DNA of 64,000 bases from Roseicyclus sp. (GCA_018401055.1 JAGYLB010000110.1:112086-176085), one strand, 5' to 3'; numbered from the stretch's first letter, positions 9,736-19,397 are shown. Numbers and translations: made by a program. Notes: a model not told the origin generated them from the sequence alone.

Positions 9736-12023
9736 TCGAACGCGACCTTTCGTGCCAGATCGTAGAAGTTTCGCGCGAAGCGCTCGGGCTGGCCCAAGGG
9801 GTTCGCCGCGATCTGCGCCCGCAACCCGTGGCGCAGATGCAGCCGCCGCGCCGGGTCGGCGGCAAGGGCCGCGGCTATGGCGACGTAATCCGCGGGGGTG
9901 TGGACCGCCAGATCGCCCAGACCCGCATTGGTCAGGTTGGAATAGGACAGCCGCTCGGGGAAACCGGGACCGACGAGGCTGATGGTGGGCACGCCCATCC
10001 ACAGCGCCTCGCAGGTGGTGGTGCCGCCGACATGGGGGGCTGTGTCGAGCGCGATGTCGATTTCGTTGTAGTGACGCATATGGTCACCGCGCACGCCGAT
10101 ATACTCCAGCCGGTCCGGATCCACATCGCGCCGGGCAAAGGCTGCGCGGGTGTTGGTGACGAAGCTGGGCGTGGCCGCTTCGGGGCGCAGGAAGACAAAG
10201 CGCGATCCCGGAACCCGGCGCAGGACGGACGCCCACAGATCAAGGCAGAGCGCCGTGTACTTGTAGGGGTTGTTCGCGGTGCCAAAGGTCAGATGGCCCT
10301 TGCGCGCCTCGGGCGTGGCCTCGGCGATCGGCACGGGCCCGAACATGCGCGACAACGCGACCCATGTCTCGGGCATCTCGAAGGGGCGTTCGATCAACAG
10401 GCGCGGATCGGCGGGGCGCAGGTATGGATCGGTCAGGATCAGGTCGATCCGCGACAGGCCCGCCGAATGCGGATAGCCCAGCCAACTAGCCCCAAGCCGC
10501 GCAGGGCGAAAGGCCATGATCTCGAGCTTGTTCATCGCCGTCGATCCGCCCAATTCGAACAGAATGTCGAGCCCGTCGGCCGCGATCCCTTCGGCCACCT
10601 GCCCCGAGGGGCGGCCGGGCCAGTGGCGAAATCCCGTGACCCTGTTCGCGATCAGGGCCTGCACCTTGTCGGCGGGTCTTTCATAGAAGGAATAGCAAAA
10701 AACCTCGACCGTGTCGGGGTCGTAGCTTTCCAGAAGCGGCAGCGCGAAATAGGTCACCGGATGGTGGCGCAGGTCCGAGGACATGAAGCCGACCCTGAGC
10801 TTGCGATCCCCCTGCACGGCGGGGCTGCCGGCGGCACGGGCGTGATCCCGGCCTCGATTTTCCGGCCCCAGTCGCGGTGCCAGTCGACCAGCGAGATCCG
10901 ATCCTGAAGCGTCGCGACCTGCCCCAGTTCGTAGTGGACCGAGGAATGGCGCCCCTCGGCCTGCCAATGCGGCAAGAGGTCGGACAGATCGCCCGTCGCG
11001 GCCATCCTGTCCTCGTCCATGACCCGCATGAGCACGGTGCGAAGGGTGCGGGCGGCGGGGCGCAGGCGGTCGGGGAAGCGGTCCATCAACTCGCAGGACA
11101 GGGCATAAGCCTGTTCGATATGCGCCGCCTCGTCGTCGTAACGGCTGCGCACAAGGCTGTCGATCCGACGCTCCAGCAGATCAAAGGACTTGGGGTCCCC
11201 CTCGGCCGCACGGGCAAGCGCTTCGTTCGCGGCGCGCCGATCGCTGTCGCCAAGGATATGGGCCAACAGGAAATTGCCGTCCACATGGGTGCGATTGCGC
11301 GCGATCACCTGGCCCAGAAGATCGACCGCGCGGGCGCGATGGCCCGCCCGATGGGCATGGCGCGCGACTGTCACGGTCAGATCGTCGTCGCCGGGGGCAG
11401 CGGCCAACGCCTGGTTCAGCAGATCATCCAGTTCGGCCGTCTGCCCAATGCCGTGAAGTGCCTGCACCAAGAGCGCAAGCGCCCGGCGGTCGGTCGGCGC
11501 GATCCGCAACGCGGTGCGCAGACTGCGCGCTGCCTCGTCCCATTGCTGAAGCGCCAGATCCTCTGCCCCGAGGAGACGCCACAGCTCGGCCGATTTCGGA
11601 GCGATCTTCAAAGCCCCGCGATAGGTTTCGGCGGCGCGCGCGTGATCCCCCATCAGCGCCAGCACATTGCCAAGGTTTTGCCATGGCGACATGTCCGAGG
11701 GGCGCATCCGCCGCGCCTTTTCCAGCACCTCGACCGCCTTGGCCAGACGCCCGGCACGCTTGAGAAGCACGCCCATCAGGTTCCAGACCGCCGGATCCTT
11801 GCGATTGCGCTCGAACCAGAGGCGGTAGACGGCCACGGCCTCGTCAGCGCGGCCCAACTCGGAAAGCGCAAGCGCATGGCCATGCGCTGTCAGCTTAGGC
11901 GATGCGCCTGCGGCCGCTGCGCGCCTCATAGGCAGCAACAGCGCCTGCGGCATTACCGGCTTTCGTCGCGGCGGCAGCTTCGGTCAGAGCGATTTCGGCC
12001 TCGGTCAGGCGGGGATGCGACAT
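9732..12023 (-). pseudogene. TPR-containing GT41 glycosyltransferase (SPINDLY/O-GlcNAc transferase-like), with frameshifts
   Basis: About 763 residues from ATG 12021-12023 (MSHPRLTEAEIALTEAAAAT) to TGA 9732-9734, bridging apparent shifts near 11925 and 10820. The first roughly 380 residues are TPR repeats (AVWNLMGVLLKRAGRLAKAVE, PWQNLGNVLALMGDHARAAE and others). The last roughly 400 form the GT41 catalytic half: VGFMSSDLRHHPVTYF, ASWLGYPHSAGLSRIDLILTD, FGTANNPYKYT, and [22 protein letters not shown]41 enzymes glycosylate proteins at Ser/Thr in the cytoplasm. It is the first gene of the operon that makes the sugar nucleotide, which suggests that it uses that sugar instead of GlcNAc. Homology is strong, so the lesions could be assembly errors. 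Confidence 0.82.
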
Positions 12024-12251
12024 TCCAGCCTCAGGCAGCGGGCCAATACGTGCAAGGTCCGGTCCGACGCTTGCTGCGGTTTATTTTGCCATGCCTGCCC
12101 ATCATTCGCACCCCGTTTTTTGCTTTGCTTTGCATACGGAGCGGTCGGCGCTCTTCATCCGAGATCTCGGCAAATTTTTTTTTCACGCAAGAAGGGGATG
12201 CAGCAGGCCGCCCCCTCCGTAATCCATACGACACTTCAAAAACGCGCAGCA
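12024..12251. promoter_or_regulatory. Divergent promoter region between glycosyltransferase operon and oxygenase/sigma operon
   Basis: The 228 bases separate two divergently transcribed operons and are clearly more AT-rich than the surroundings, with T-runs near 12115-12123 and 12173-12183 and a tttgctttgctttgc triple repeat near 12119. Promoters for both sides should lie here. I cannot assign a -35/-10 pair with confidence. An alternative in-frame ATG for the plus-strand gene lies at 12198. Confidence 0.5.
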
Positions 12252-13463
12252 ATGTATCTGAACGACCTACCGCACCATCCTGATGCTGGCGATCCGGCAC
12301 CCGGCTTCATCCAGCGAACGCCCGTCACGCCGCGGTTTGCCTTTGACAGCGTGGCCGGGCGCTATCTGGTCCTGTGCTTTCTGGGCAGCGGCAGCGACCC
12401 GCAGGCGCAGGGGGCCTTTGCGGCCGCGCTGTCGCGTCGCGACCTGTTCGACGACACACGGGCCAGTTTCTTTGCCGTGACGCAAGACCCGCGCGACGAG
12501 ACGCTCGGCACGATCGGAAATCGCCCGCCCGGCATTCGGGTTTTTTGGGATTTCGATTGGGCGGTCGCGCGATCCTATGGCTGCATCGGCCCCGATGCCG
12601 GGCCCGCGACCCCGTGGCAGAGGGTGGCCCGAGCTTGGTTTGTCATTGATCCCACACTGCGGGTGATTGACCGCATCCCCTTTCGCGACGATGGGTCGGA
12701 CATGGCCGAGGTGTTGGCACTTCTGGATGCCTTGCCGCCGCCCGACATGCATGCGGGCCTTGCCGTGCCGCCCCCTGTTCTGATCCTGCCGCGGGTTTTC
12801 GAGCCCGAACTCTGCCGCCACCTGATCGGCCTTTACGAGGCGCAAGGCGGGATGGAAAGCGGGTTCATGCGCCAGATCGACGGACGGACGGTTGGGGTGA
12901 TGGACCCGGGCTTCAAGGTGCGGCGCGACATCACCCTGTCCGATCCCGGTCTGATCGCGGCGATCCAGAAGCGGTTCATCCGCCGTGTGGTCCCCGAGAT
13001 CGCCAAGGTCCACCAGTTCCACGTCACCCGAATGGAACGCTACATCGTCTCGTGCTATGCATCAGAAGATGGCGGGCATTTCTCGGCGCATCGCGACAAT
13101 ACCACGGCAGGCACCGCTCATCGCCGCTTTGCCGTGTCGATCAACCTGAACGCGGATTTCGAGGGGGGCGAGGTGAGTTTCCCGGAATACGGCCCCCGCG
13201 GCTTCAAGGCGCCCCCCGGTGGGGCGGTGGTGTTTTCCTGCTCGCTCCTACACCGTGTGAGCGAGGTGTCGCAGGGACGACGCTATGCGTTCTTGCCGTT
13301 TCTTTACGACGATGCCGCAGCCCGCATCCGCGAACGCAACGCGGGGCTCGTGGACGCGCGCGGGGCAGTGGGCCCCGCTGCGCCCGAACCGGGCCCGACC
13401 GAAACGGGCCCGACCGAAGCGGGCCCGACCGAAACGGGCCCGACCGAAACGGGCGCGGCATGA
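12252..13463 (+). CDS. Peroxiredoxin-like domain fused to 2-oxoglutarate/Fe(II) oxygenase (prolyl-4-hydroxylase type)
   Basis: 403 residues from ATG 12252. An in-frame ATG at 12198 is possible but has no properly spaced ribosome site. Residues 1 to about 170 resemble an AhpC/TSA-type redoxin (LNDLPHHPDAGDPAPGF, RYLVLCFLGSG), but no peroxidatic Cys is seen in the usual place. Residues about 180-375 form a 2OG-Fe(II) dioxygenase with HFSAHRDNT (HxD iron ligands), CSLLHRVSEV (distal His) and GRRYAFLPF (2OG-binding Arg). The C-terminus is a GPTET repeat. It overlaps the sigma factor gene by ATGA. The target is unknown; this P4Hc subfamily hydroxylates protein or peptide residues. Confidence 0.85.
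   Translation: MYLNDLPHHPDAGDPAPGFIQRTPVTPRFAFDSVAGRYLVLCFLGSGSDPQAQGAFAAALSRRDLFDDTRASFFAVTQDPRDETLGTIGNRPPGIRVFWDFDWAVARSYGCIGPDAGPATPWQRVARAWFVIDPTLRVIDRIPFRDDGSDMAEVLALLDALPPPDMHAGLAVPPPVLILPRVFEPELCRHLIGLYEAQGGMESGFMRQIDGRTVGVMDPGFKVRRDITLSDPGLIAAIQKRFIRRVVPEIAKVHQFHVTRMERYIVSCYASEDGGHFSAHRDNTTAGTAHRRFAVSINLNADFEGGEVSFPEYGPRGFKAPPGGAVVFSCSLLHRVSEVSQGRRYAFLPFLYDDAAARIRERNAGLVDARGAVGPAAPEPGPTETGPTEAGPTETGPTETGAA
13391..13450 (+). repeat. Four tandem 15-base repeats inside the oxygenase gene
   Basis: Four head-to-tail copies of gggcccgaccgaaac occupy 13391-13405, 13406-13420, 13421-13435 and 13436-13450. Only the second has one change (gaagc). They encode GPTET, GPTEA, GPTET, GPTET just before the end of the oxygenase. 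The unit is a multiple of three, so copy number can vary without changing frame. Confidence 0.95.
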
Positions 13464-13996
13464 AAGGGACCGCACGCCTCGATGTCACCGCCCATCTCGA
13501 CGTTTTGCGGCGCTATGCGCGCATCCTGACCCGGAACGGGTCCGAGGCAGATGACCTTGTTCAGGGCGCGCTTTTGCGGGCGATCGAACGGCAGGACAGT
13601 TTTCGGGAGGGAGCGGATCTGCGCGTCTGGCTGATGACGATCTTGCACAACCACCACATCGACCGGCTGCGCAGCCACAGCGCAGCAACCGCACGCGAAG
13701 CCGCATGGGCCGATCTTGCGCCGGGCTTTGCGGCCCCCGCTGGCGAACATGCGGCCCGGCTCGAGCAATTGCGCATGGCGCTTCTGAGCTTGCCCGAAGA
13801 CCAGCGCGAGGCCTTGCATCTGGTGGCCATCGAAGGCCTGTCCGTGACGGAGGCCGCCGATATCCTGTCTGTGCCCGCAGGAACCGTGATGTCGCGCGTG
13901 GGCCGGGCACGGGCCGCACTCCGCCGTTGGGAAGACGGCATGACGAACCCGGGCAAACGCATCAGACTGGTGGGAGGTACCGATGACCCGGCCTGA
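13460..13996 (+). CDS. ECF-type sigma-70 factor
   Basis: 178 residues from ATG 13460, whose ATGA overlaps the stop of the oxygenase gene. Region 2 is visible as YARILTRNGSEADDLVQGALLRAIER (about residues 19-45), followed by LRVWLMTILHNHHIDRLR. Region 4 is visible as LPEDQREALHLVAIEGLSVTEAADILSVPAGTVMSRVGRAR, with its helix-turn-helix. It directs RNA polymerase to a small regulon and usually controls its own promoter. It overlaps the anti-sigma gene by 14 bases, the normal partner arrangement. The link to an oxygenase suggests response to an oxidative or redox signal, by inference. Confidence 0.92.
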   Translation: MKGTARLDVTAHLDVLRRYARILTRNGSEADDLVQGALLRAIERQDSFREGADLRVWLMTILHNHHIDRLRSHSAATAREAAWADLAPGFAAPAGEHAARLEQLRMALLSLPEDQREALHLVAIEGLSVTEAADILSVPAGTVMSRVGRARAALRRWEDGMTNPGKRIRLVGGTDDPA

Positions 13997-14744
13997 ACCG
14001 GACGTGACCGAAGCCGATCTCGAGGCGCTCTTGATGGGGCAACTCGATCCCGAACGCCGGTTTGCCATCGCCGACCACCTGGCGCGCCACCCACAGGACG
14101 CCGCGCGTGTTCTGGCCGATCTCGGGATGCAAGACGGGCTGCGCATGGCCTTGGCGCAAGTCGACACGCCCCCGCCGATGATGCAGCACACAGCCCGGCG
14201 GCTTTCGCGCGGATTGGGACGCGCGCGCCACTGGCCCCTGCGGCTTGCGGCTGCGATTGCCCTGATCGCAGTGGGCTGGTCGGGCCAATCGCTGTGGTCA
14301 GACCTTCGCGAGCTGCGCCAGCTGGCGAATGTGCGCCCGCTTGCCGAAACAGCGCTGGACGCGCGCGCGGCAGTGGAATTGCGCCGGTCGCTGGCGATGG
14401 CACCGGCGCAGCTTGACGCTGCACAAATGGCGGTGCGTCTGGGGCTGAAGTTGCCCAGATTGCCCAATGATTGGCAAGTGCGCGATGCCCAGGTGGTCGC
14501 GACGGCCGAAGCGCCGGGCCTCGCAGTGGTGATCGATACGCCCGACATGGGCGAGGTGATGCTCTTGAGCCTGCCGCACCGCGAAGACGGTGTGATCAGC
14601 CCGCTCATGGCTTTCGATCACCGTGGCAGCGTCGTTGCTGTGTTCGAACACGGTCCCTTCGCCTATGTCCTGCTGGACGCCACCGCGGGCGAACGTGCCG
14701 AAGTATCGCGCGAGGCCGAACGCCTGCTAAGTCGCCTGAACTGA
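13983..14744 (+). CDS. Membrane anti-sigma factor
   Basis: 253 residues from ATG 13983, overlapping the sigma factor gene. An N-terminal cytoplasmic part of about 75 residues (LEALLMGQLDPERRFAIADHL) has the form of an anti-sigma domain. It is followed by one membrane helix near residues 83-100 (LRLAAAIALIAVGWSG) and a C-terminal periplasmic domain of about 150 residues without recognised motifs (DWQVRDAQVVATAEAPGL). No zinc HxxxCxxC motif was seen. The role is inferred from position and topology: it binds the ECF factor until a signal arrives. It ends the operon. Confidence 0.82.
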   Translation: MTRPEPDVTEADLEALLMGQLDPERRFAIADHLARHPQDAARVLADLGMQDGLRMALAQVDTPPPMMQHTARRLSRGLGRARHWPLRLAAAIALIAVGWSGQSLWSDLRELRQLANVRPLAETALDARAAVELRRSLAMAPAQLDAAQMAVRLGLKLPRLPNDWQVRDAQVVATAEAPGLAVVIDTPDMGEVMLLSLPHREDGVISPLMAFDHRGSVVAVFEHGPFAYVLLDATAGERAEVSREAERLLSRLN

Positions 14745-15116
14745 GCAGCGGGCTAAACGAAGGACGGCGGTTTTGGTCGAGGGCAGCTTGGTATCGCGTG
14801 GCCGTGCGGGGTTTGCCTATTGGCCTCTCGGCCTAAGCCCAGCTTCCACAGGGTGTAGCATCACCAGACTTGACGACAGGACGAAACGTAAAGGCGGCCA
14901 AGTGCCGGAACTTGAGTATCATTTGCAGGAATGGCCTTGATCGACCCCACGAGAGGGTTGAGCTTGGTCTAAAGGCTTCGGCTTTGGCTCGCAGAAAAGA
15001 TGCTCAACGCGAAAAATGCCTCCTCATACACGAGTTACGGGTTCGAGGAAACTGCGCTGCGGCGCATTGATCGTCCTGATCGGCGGCTTTGGGCCGTAAA
15101 GACGAGCAGGGTGACC
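14745..15116. other. Intergenic stretch without identified genes
   Basis: About 370 bases between the end of the anti-sigma gene and the convergent phosphoribosyltransferase gene. Only short, unconvincing reading frames are present and no clear hairpin with a U-run was seen. I find nothing in it that can be named. Confidence 0.5.
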
Positions 15117-15803
15117 TTAGCTGGCCGTTGCCAGCGCATAACCCTTGTCCACCTGTTGGAGGATCGGAGATCGAAAAGCGCCGCGCACGAGCTCTGGCCT
15201 TGACAGCACGTCGCTCCAGGCTTTGCCTTGTTCCATCGCCACGGCGATCCCGACTGGCGCGATCCCTGCCTTGCCCAGCAATCGCAAAACAGCCGCCATC
15301 GAGGTGCCAGTGCTCACGACATCATCGACCAAAAGCACCTTGCGGCCTTCGAGCAGGGGCAGCATGCGCGGGTCGAGGTATATGGTCTTGCCCTTTTCGG
15401 GCGAGGTGATCGACCTGATCGGCTCGGAGAGCGCTTCAGTGTACCAGAATTTGCGCGATGTGCCGAGCGGCACCATCCGTCTGTGCCCCAAACGACGCGC
15501 CACGGCGTTGGCCAGCGGAAGTCCGAGCGTCGGAACCCCGACCACGACATCGGGCGCTATGTCGCGCCACTGCCCGGCCATGATGTCGGCCAGCGCATCC
15601 TCGACCGAAAAGGCGGCCTGATTGATGATCAGCGAAGCGACCGCACGCCCGGACCCATCCGGCAAGTCCCGTATCGGCAGCAGAAGTTGCCGCCCATCTG
15701 GCAGCGTGGCGGGAAATCCGTTGCAATAGATCTCGCCCGGTCCGTTCGGATAGGTGCCACGGGCGACAATCTCTTGCCAAAACTCATGCGGTGCCAGGCT
15801 CAT
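15117..15803 (-). CDS. Phosphoribosyltransferase (purine PRTase type)
   Basis: 228 residues. The PRPP-binding motif is VLLVDDVVSTGTSMAA (about residues 155-170), with the two acidic residues followed by the Thr-Gly-Thr loop. The upstream VVGVPTLGLPLANAVARRLG strand and the RKFWY(T)E flap region are typical of adenine/xanthine-type PRTases. It would convert a free purine base plus PRPP to a nucleotide in the cytosol. It lies beside a cluster of nucleoside hydrolases and deaminases that release and convert bases, so salvage of the released base is the natural role. It is divergent from the M20 gene at 15879 with 75 bases between. Confidence 0.85.
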   Translation of the reverse strand: MSLAPHEFWQEIVARGTYPNGPGEIYCNGFPATLPDGRQLLLPIRDLPDGSGRAVASLIINQAAFSVEDALADIMAGQWRDIAPDVVVGVPTLGLPLANAVARRLGHRRMVPLGTSRKFWYTEALSEPIRSITSPEKGKTIYLDPRMLPLLEGRKVLLVDDVVSTGTSMAAVLRLLGKAGIAPVGIAVAMEQGKAWSDVLSRPELVRGAFRSPILQQVDKGYALATAS

Positions 15804-15878
15804 CTGGGGCTTCCTTGTCTCGCATGGGGCAATAGGCCAGAACTAGGATGTTCGTAGAATAAAGAGGACCGAAACGCC

Positions 15879-17054
15879 ATGACCGGGTCTTTCGTGATGA
15901 TGCCCGCTGAGCACGCAATGCTCATTGCCTTGCGCCGCGATCTGCACGCGCACCCCGAGCTTGGGTTCGAGGAAGTGCGCACCGCGGAAATCGTAGCGCA
16001 AAAGCTGGCCGAGGCCGGCATCGCGGTGGACTGTGGTCTTGGCAAGACAGGGGTCGTCGGCACGCTGAGGGTCGGCGACGGGCCGGGGCGGATCGCGCTC
16101 AGGACGGACATGGACGCGTTGGCCATGCCCGAGATGGTTGACCGGCCCTACAAGTCCACGCAGGCCGGCAAGATGCACGCCTGCGGGCATGACGGGCACA
16201 CCACCATGCTGTTGGGTGCCGCCCGGCATCTTGCCAGAACACGAAACTTCTCGGGCACCGTGCATTTCATCTTCCAACCCGCCGAGGAAGGGCGCGGCGG
16301 CGCGCGCGCGATGGTGGAGGACGGGTTTTTCGACCGCTTTCCCGTCGACCGTGTCTATGGCCTGCACAACATGCCGGGCCTCGACCCCGACGAGATGGCC
16401 GTGGTGACAGGGCCGCAGCTGGCCTCCTCCGACAGTTGGGAGGTCATCTTCACCGGCACCGGCACCCATGGTGCCAAGCCCCATCTCGGGCGTGATCCGA
16501 TCACCGCGGCGGGCCAGTTCCTGTCCTCGCTCCATGCCATCGTCGCCCGCGTCGTCGACCCGCTGCAACCTGCCGTCGTCAGCGCCTGCGCGGTGGAGGC
16601 GGGGAATTTCAACGCGCTGAACGTGATCCCCGACACCGCTCGGGTCGCGGGAACGGCACGCGCCTATGCGGCCGGGGTCCGCGACCAGCTGGAGGCCGAG
16701 ATCGGGACCATCGCCCATGGCATCGCGCAGGCCTTCGGCGTGACGGCACAGTATCGGTTCACCCGGCGGATCCCGCCTGTCGTCAACGATGCCGAAACGA
16801 CCGCCCGCGCAGTTTCAGCGGCCAGTGCGGCGCTTGGTGGCAACCGTGTGCGCACGGCCTTTCCGCCCTCCACTGCGGGGGATGATTTCGCCTTTTTCAC
16901 GCAGCATGTGCCCGGCTGCTACGTCTGGCTGGGCAACGGCCCGGCGGTCGAGGGGGCGCTCCACCACAACTCAGCCTACGATTTCAACGATGCGGCCATC
17001 GTTCCCGGTGTCGCGTTCTGGACGCGGCTGGTCGAGATGGATCTGCCCGCCTAG
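15879..17054 (+). CDS. M20-family amidohydrolase (hippurate hydrolase/aminoacylase type)
   Basis: 391 residues from ATG 15879. It is a metal-dependent hydrolase of the M20D group: DMDALAMPE, HACGHDGHTTMLLGAA (first metal ligands Cys/His), QPAEEGRGGARAM (catalytic Glu pair), LHNMPG, GTGTHGAKPH in the dimerisation lid, and a C-terminal AGDDFAFF and LHHNSAYDF with a His ligand. It hydrolyses amide bonds of N-acyl amino acids or related compounds; the precise substrate is open. It faces the minus-strand purine operon and overlaps its last gene by 4 bases tail to tail. Confidence 0.9.
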   Translation: MTGSFVMMPAEHAMLIALRRDLHAHPELGFEEVRTAEIVAQKLAEAGIAVDCGLGKTGVVGTLRVGDGPGRIALRTDMDALAMPEMVDRPYKSTQAGKMHACGHDGHTTMLLGAARHLARTRNFSGTVHFIFQPAEEGRGGARAMVEDGFFDRFPVDRVYGLHNMPGLDPDEMAVVTGPQLASSDSWEVIFTGTGTHGAKPHLGRDPITAAGQFLSSLHAIVARVVDPLQPAVVSACAVEAGNFNALNVIPDTARVAGTARAYAAGVRDQLEAEIGTIAHGIAQAFGVTAQYRFTRRIPPVVNDAETTARAVSAASAALGGNRVRTAFPPSTAGDDFAFFTQHVPGCYVWLGNGPAVEGALHHNSAYDFNDAAIVPGVAFWTRLVEMDLPA

Positions 17055-17974
17055 ACCGCCGCACCCAGCCCCTGCCACAGGAGGTCAAGCGCTGCGCCCG
17101 CTTCGATCCGCAGGGCGACCTCGATCTCCGCCCCATCCGGTGCTTGCACCAACCGCCCCGGATGCGCGTCGCAATCGACGGCAAGGCGCAGCTGCTCGGT
17201 GCCCGAAGAGCGCGGGCGCGAGCGCCATCAGCATCACGCAGGGATCATGCAAAGGGCGCGAACTGCGGTCGGCATGGCCCGCGAAATAGGCCCGGATCAG
17301 GTCGGCGGCGAGGGTGGCGGCTCGGCTGTTCCGAAGGTGGCGAGCCGGACAAGATCGTCAGGCGTCGCCCTGAGCTTGCGGGTCACGTCCAGCGGGATCA
17401 AGGTTACGGGCACCGGTCCGCCAAAGACCACGCGCGCGGCCAGCGGGTCGGCCGCCATGTTGAATTCCGCAAAGGGTCCGGCGTTGCCGGGCTCGTTTAT
17501 CGTTCCACCCATCGCGATGATGCGGCCAATCCGACGGTAAGCCGCGGGCGCCTCGTGCGCGAGGTGGGCGAGGTTGGTCAACGGGCCAAGCGCAAGAATG
17601 CACAGGCTGCCCGGCAGGGCGGCGCGCAGATGCGCGTCCATGAGGGCGATGGCCGTTCGGCTGTCCGGTGGGGCCAAGGCCGGGGGCAAGGGCACACCGC
17701 CTAACCCATCTTCGCCGTGGATCGCAACCTCGCTGCGGCCGTCGCCCGCCAAGGGGCCCGCCGCGCCCGCAGCGTAGGGGATGCCGCCCTGCCCCATCGC
17801 GGCCAGCAGGCCACCGACATTCCGTGTCGTGGTGGAAATGCCGATATTTCCCGCGACCGCCGTGATCGCCTCGACCGTGATGTCAGGAGCGGTCAGGGCG
17901 TAGAGAATGGCCACGGCGTCATCGAGGCCGGGATCGGTGTCGATGATCGCGCGCATCGAACCGGCGGCGGTCAT
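17051..17974 (-). pseudogene. Inosine/uridine-preferring nucleoside hydrolase, with a frameshift
   Basis: Starts at ATG 17972-17974, overlapping the upstream dipeptidase stop (ATGA). The calcium-binding motif DTDPGLDDA is at residues 11-19 (MRAIIDTDPGLDDAVAILYAL). AVAGNIGISTTTRN, ILALGPLTNLA, AMGGTINEPGNAGPFAEFN and PLDVTRK follow the family order. The frame is lost near 17330; the last 90 residues continue in another frame to TAG 17051-17053 (VQAPDGAEIEVALRIEAGA). It splits nucleosides to base and ribose. It is the last gene of the operon and the first of two such hydrolases in this cluster. Confidence 0.85.
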
Positions 17975-19397
17975 GGCGCCACCGGGCCGTCGATCTCGGA
18001 CAAGGCCGCAAGCACCCGGACGAAGGATCGGATACCGCCGGTATAGCTCGACAGATCGTATTTCTCGTTCGGGCTGTGTATGCGGTTGTCGAACCGCGCG
18101 AAGCCAACCAGCAGCGTGTCCATACCGAGCAGTCGCTTGAATTCCCCCACGATCGGGATTGATCCGCCGGTTCCCGCAAGCGCCGTCTCGGTGCCCCATT
18201 CCCGGCTCAAGGCCGCGCGCGTCGCCGCCAGATAGGGGCTGTCGAGCGGCAGGGACAGCGCCGGGCTTGCGCCATGCGCAGTGAAGCTGACCGAACAGTC
18301 GGATGGCACATGGGCGCGGACTATGGGCGCGGAACGCCTCGCGGATGCGCGAGGGGTCTTGCCCGGCCACAAGCCGGAACGACACCTTGGCCGTCGCTTT
18401 GGCCGGGATGACCGTCTTGAAGCCCGGATCGGTGTAGCCGCCGATCACTCCGTGGATTTCACAGCTAGGCCGGGCCCAGACCTGTTCCATGATCGAATAG
18501 CCGGCCTCCCCCGCCGGGATCGACAGACCGATATCGCTCAGGAACGCGTCCTGGTCGAAGGGCAGCCGCTGCCATTGCGCCAAGACCTCGGGGGCAAGAT
18601 CCTCGACACCGTCGTAGAAGCCCGGCAGCGTTACGCCGCCATCGGGGCTACGCAAGGTCGACAGCACATCGGCCGCCACCTGAAGCGCGTTGCGCGCGGC
18701 ATTGCCGAACATGCCCGAATGCAGGTCACGGTCGGCGGTGGTGATGGTGAACTCTTCCCCCACAAGGCCGCGCAGCATGGTGGTTATGGCGGGCGTCTCG
18801 CGGTCCCACATGTCGGTGTCGCAGACCATCATCACATCGGCGCGCAACTCGGCCGCGGTGTCCCGCAGGAACGGGCCGAGGCTGGCCGAGCCGGATTCCT
18901 CCTCGCCCTCGAACAGCATCGAGACCTTGATGGGCAAGCTGCCGGTGACGGCCTTCCATGCCCGACACGCTTCGATGAAGGTCAGAAGCTGGCCCTTGTC
19001 GTCCGAGGCGCCGCGCCCGACGATATGGGTGTCGCCATCCGGCGCGGGGCGCAGCACCGGCTCGAACGGGTCGGTGTCCCACAGCTCCAGCGGATCGACA
19101 GGCTGCACGTCGTAATGGCCATAGAACAGCACATGGGGGCCGGTCGCGTCGGTCTGGTGCGCCACCACCATCGGATGGCGCGCCGGTCGGGCGGACCGAC
19201 GCGTCAAACCCCAGGCCTGCCAATTGATCGGCCAGCCAGTCTGCCGCGGTGCGGCAATCCGCGGCATGGGTCGGAACGGTCGAGACCGAGGGGATGCGGA
19301 CCAGATCGAAGAGGCGCGCAAGGCTGGCCTCCATATGGGCATCGGCATGGTCGAGCACGGCCTGCAACGTGTCGGTCTGTGGTGCCATCGGCGTCAT
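17971..19397 (-). pseudogene. M20-family dipeptidase, with frameshifts
   Basis: About 475 residues from ATG 19395-19397 (MTPMAPQTDTLQAVLDHADAH), overlapping the upstream amidohydrolase stop, to TGA 17971-17973. Bridging shifts near 19193 and 18330 restores a CNDP/ArgE-like peptidase: LFYGHYDVQPVDP (His, Asp metal ligands), GRGASDDKGQ, MLFEGEEESGSAS (catalytic Glu-Glu), DTDMWDRETPA, and a C-terminal GGSIPIVGEF plus HSPNEKYD. It hydrolyses dipeptides or similar amides. Its place inside a purine operon is unusual and suggests an amide-linked purine or peptide substrate, by inference. Motifs are intact, so the shifts may be consensus errors. Confidence 0.85.

Noticed and set aside
10877..12283. 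A plus-strand open frame of 468 codons opposite the TPR part of the glycosyltransferase
   Set aside because: It is the complement of TPR repeats and has no recognisable domain.
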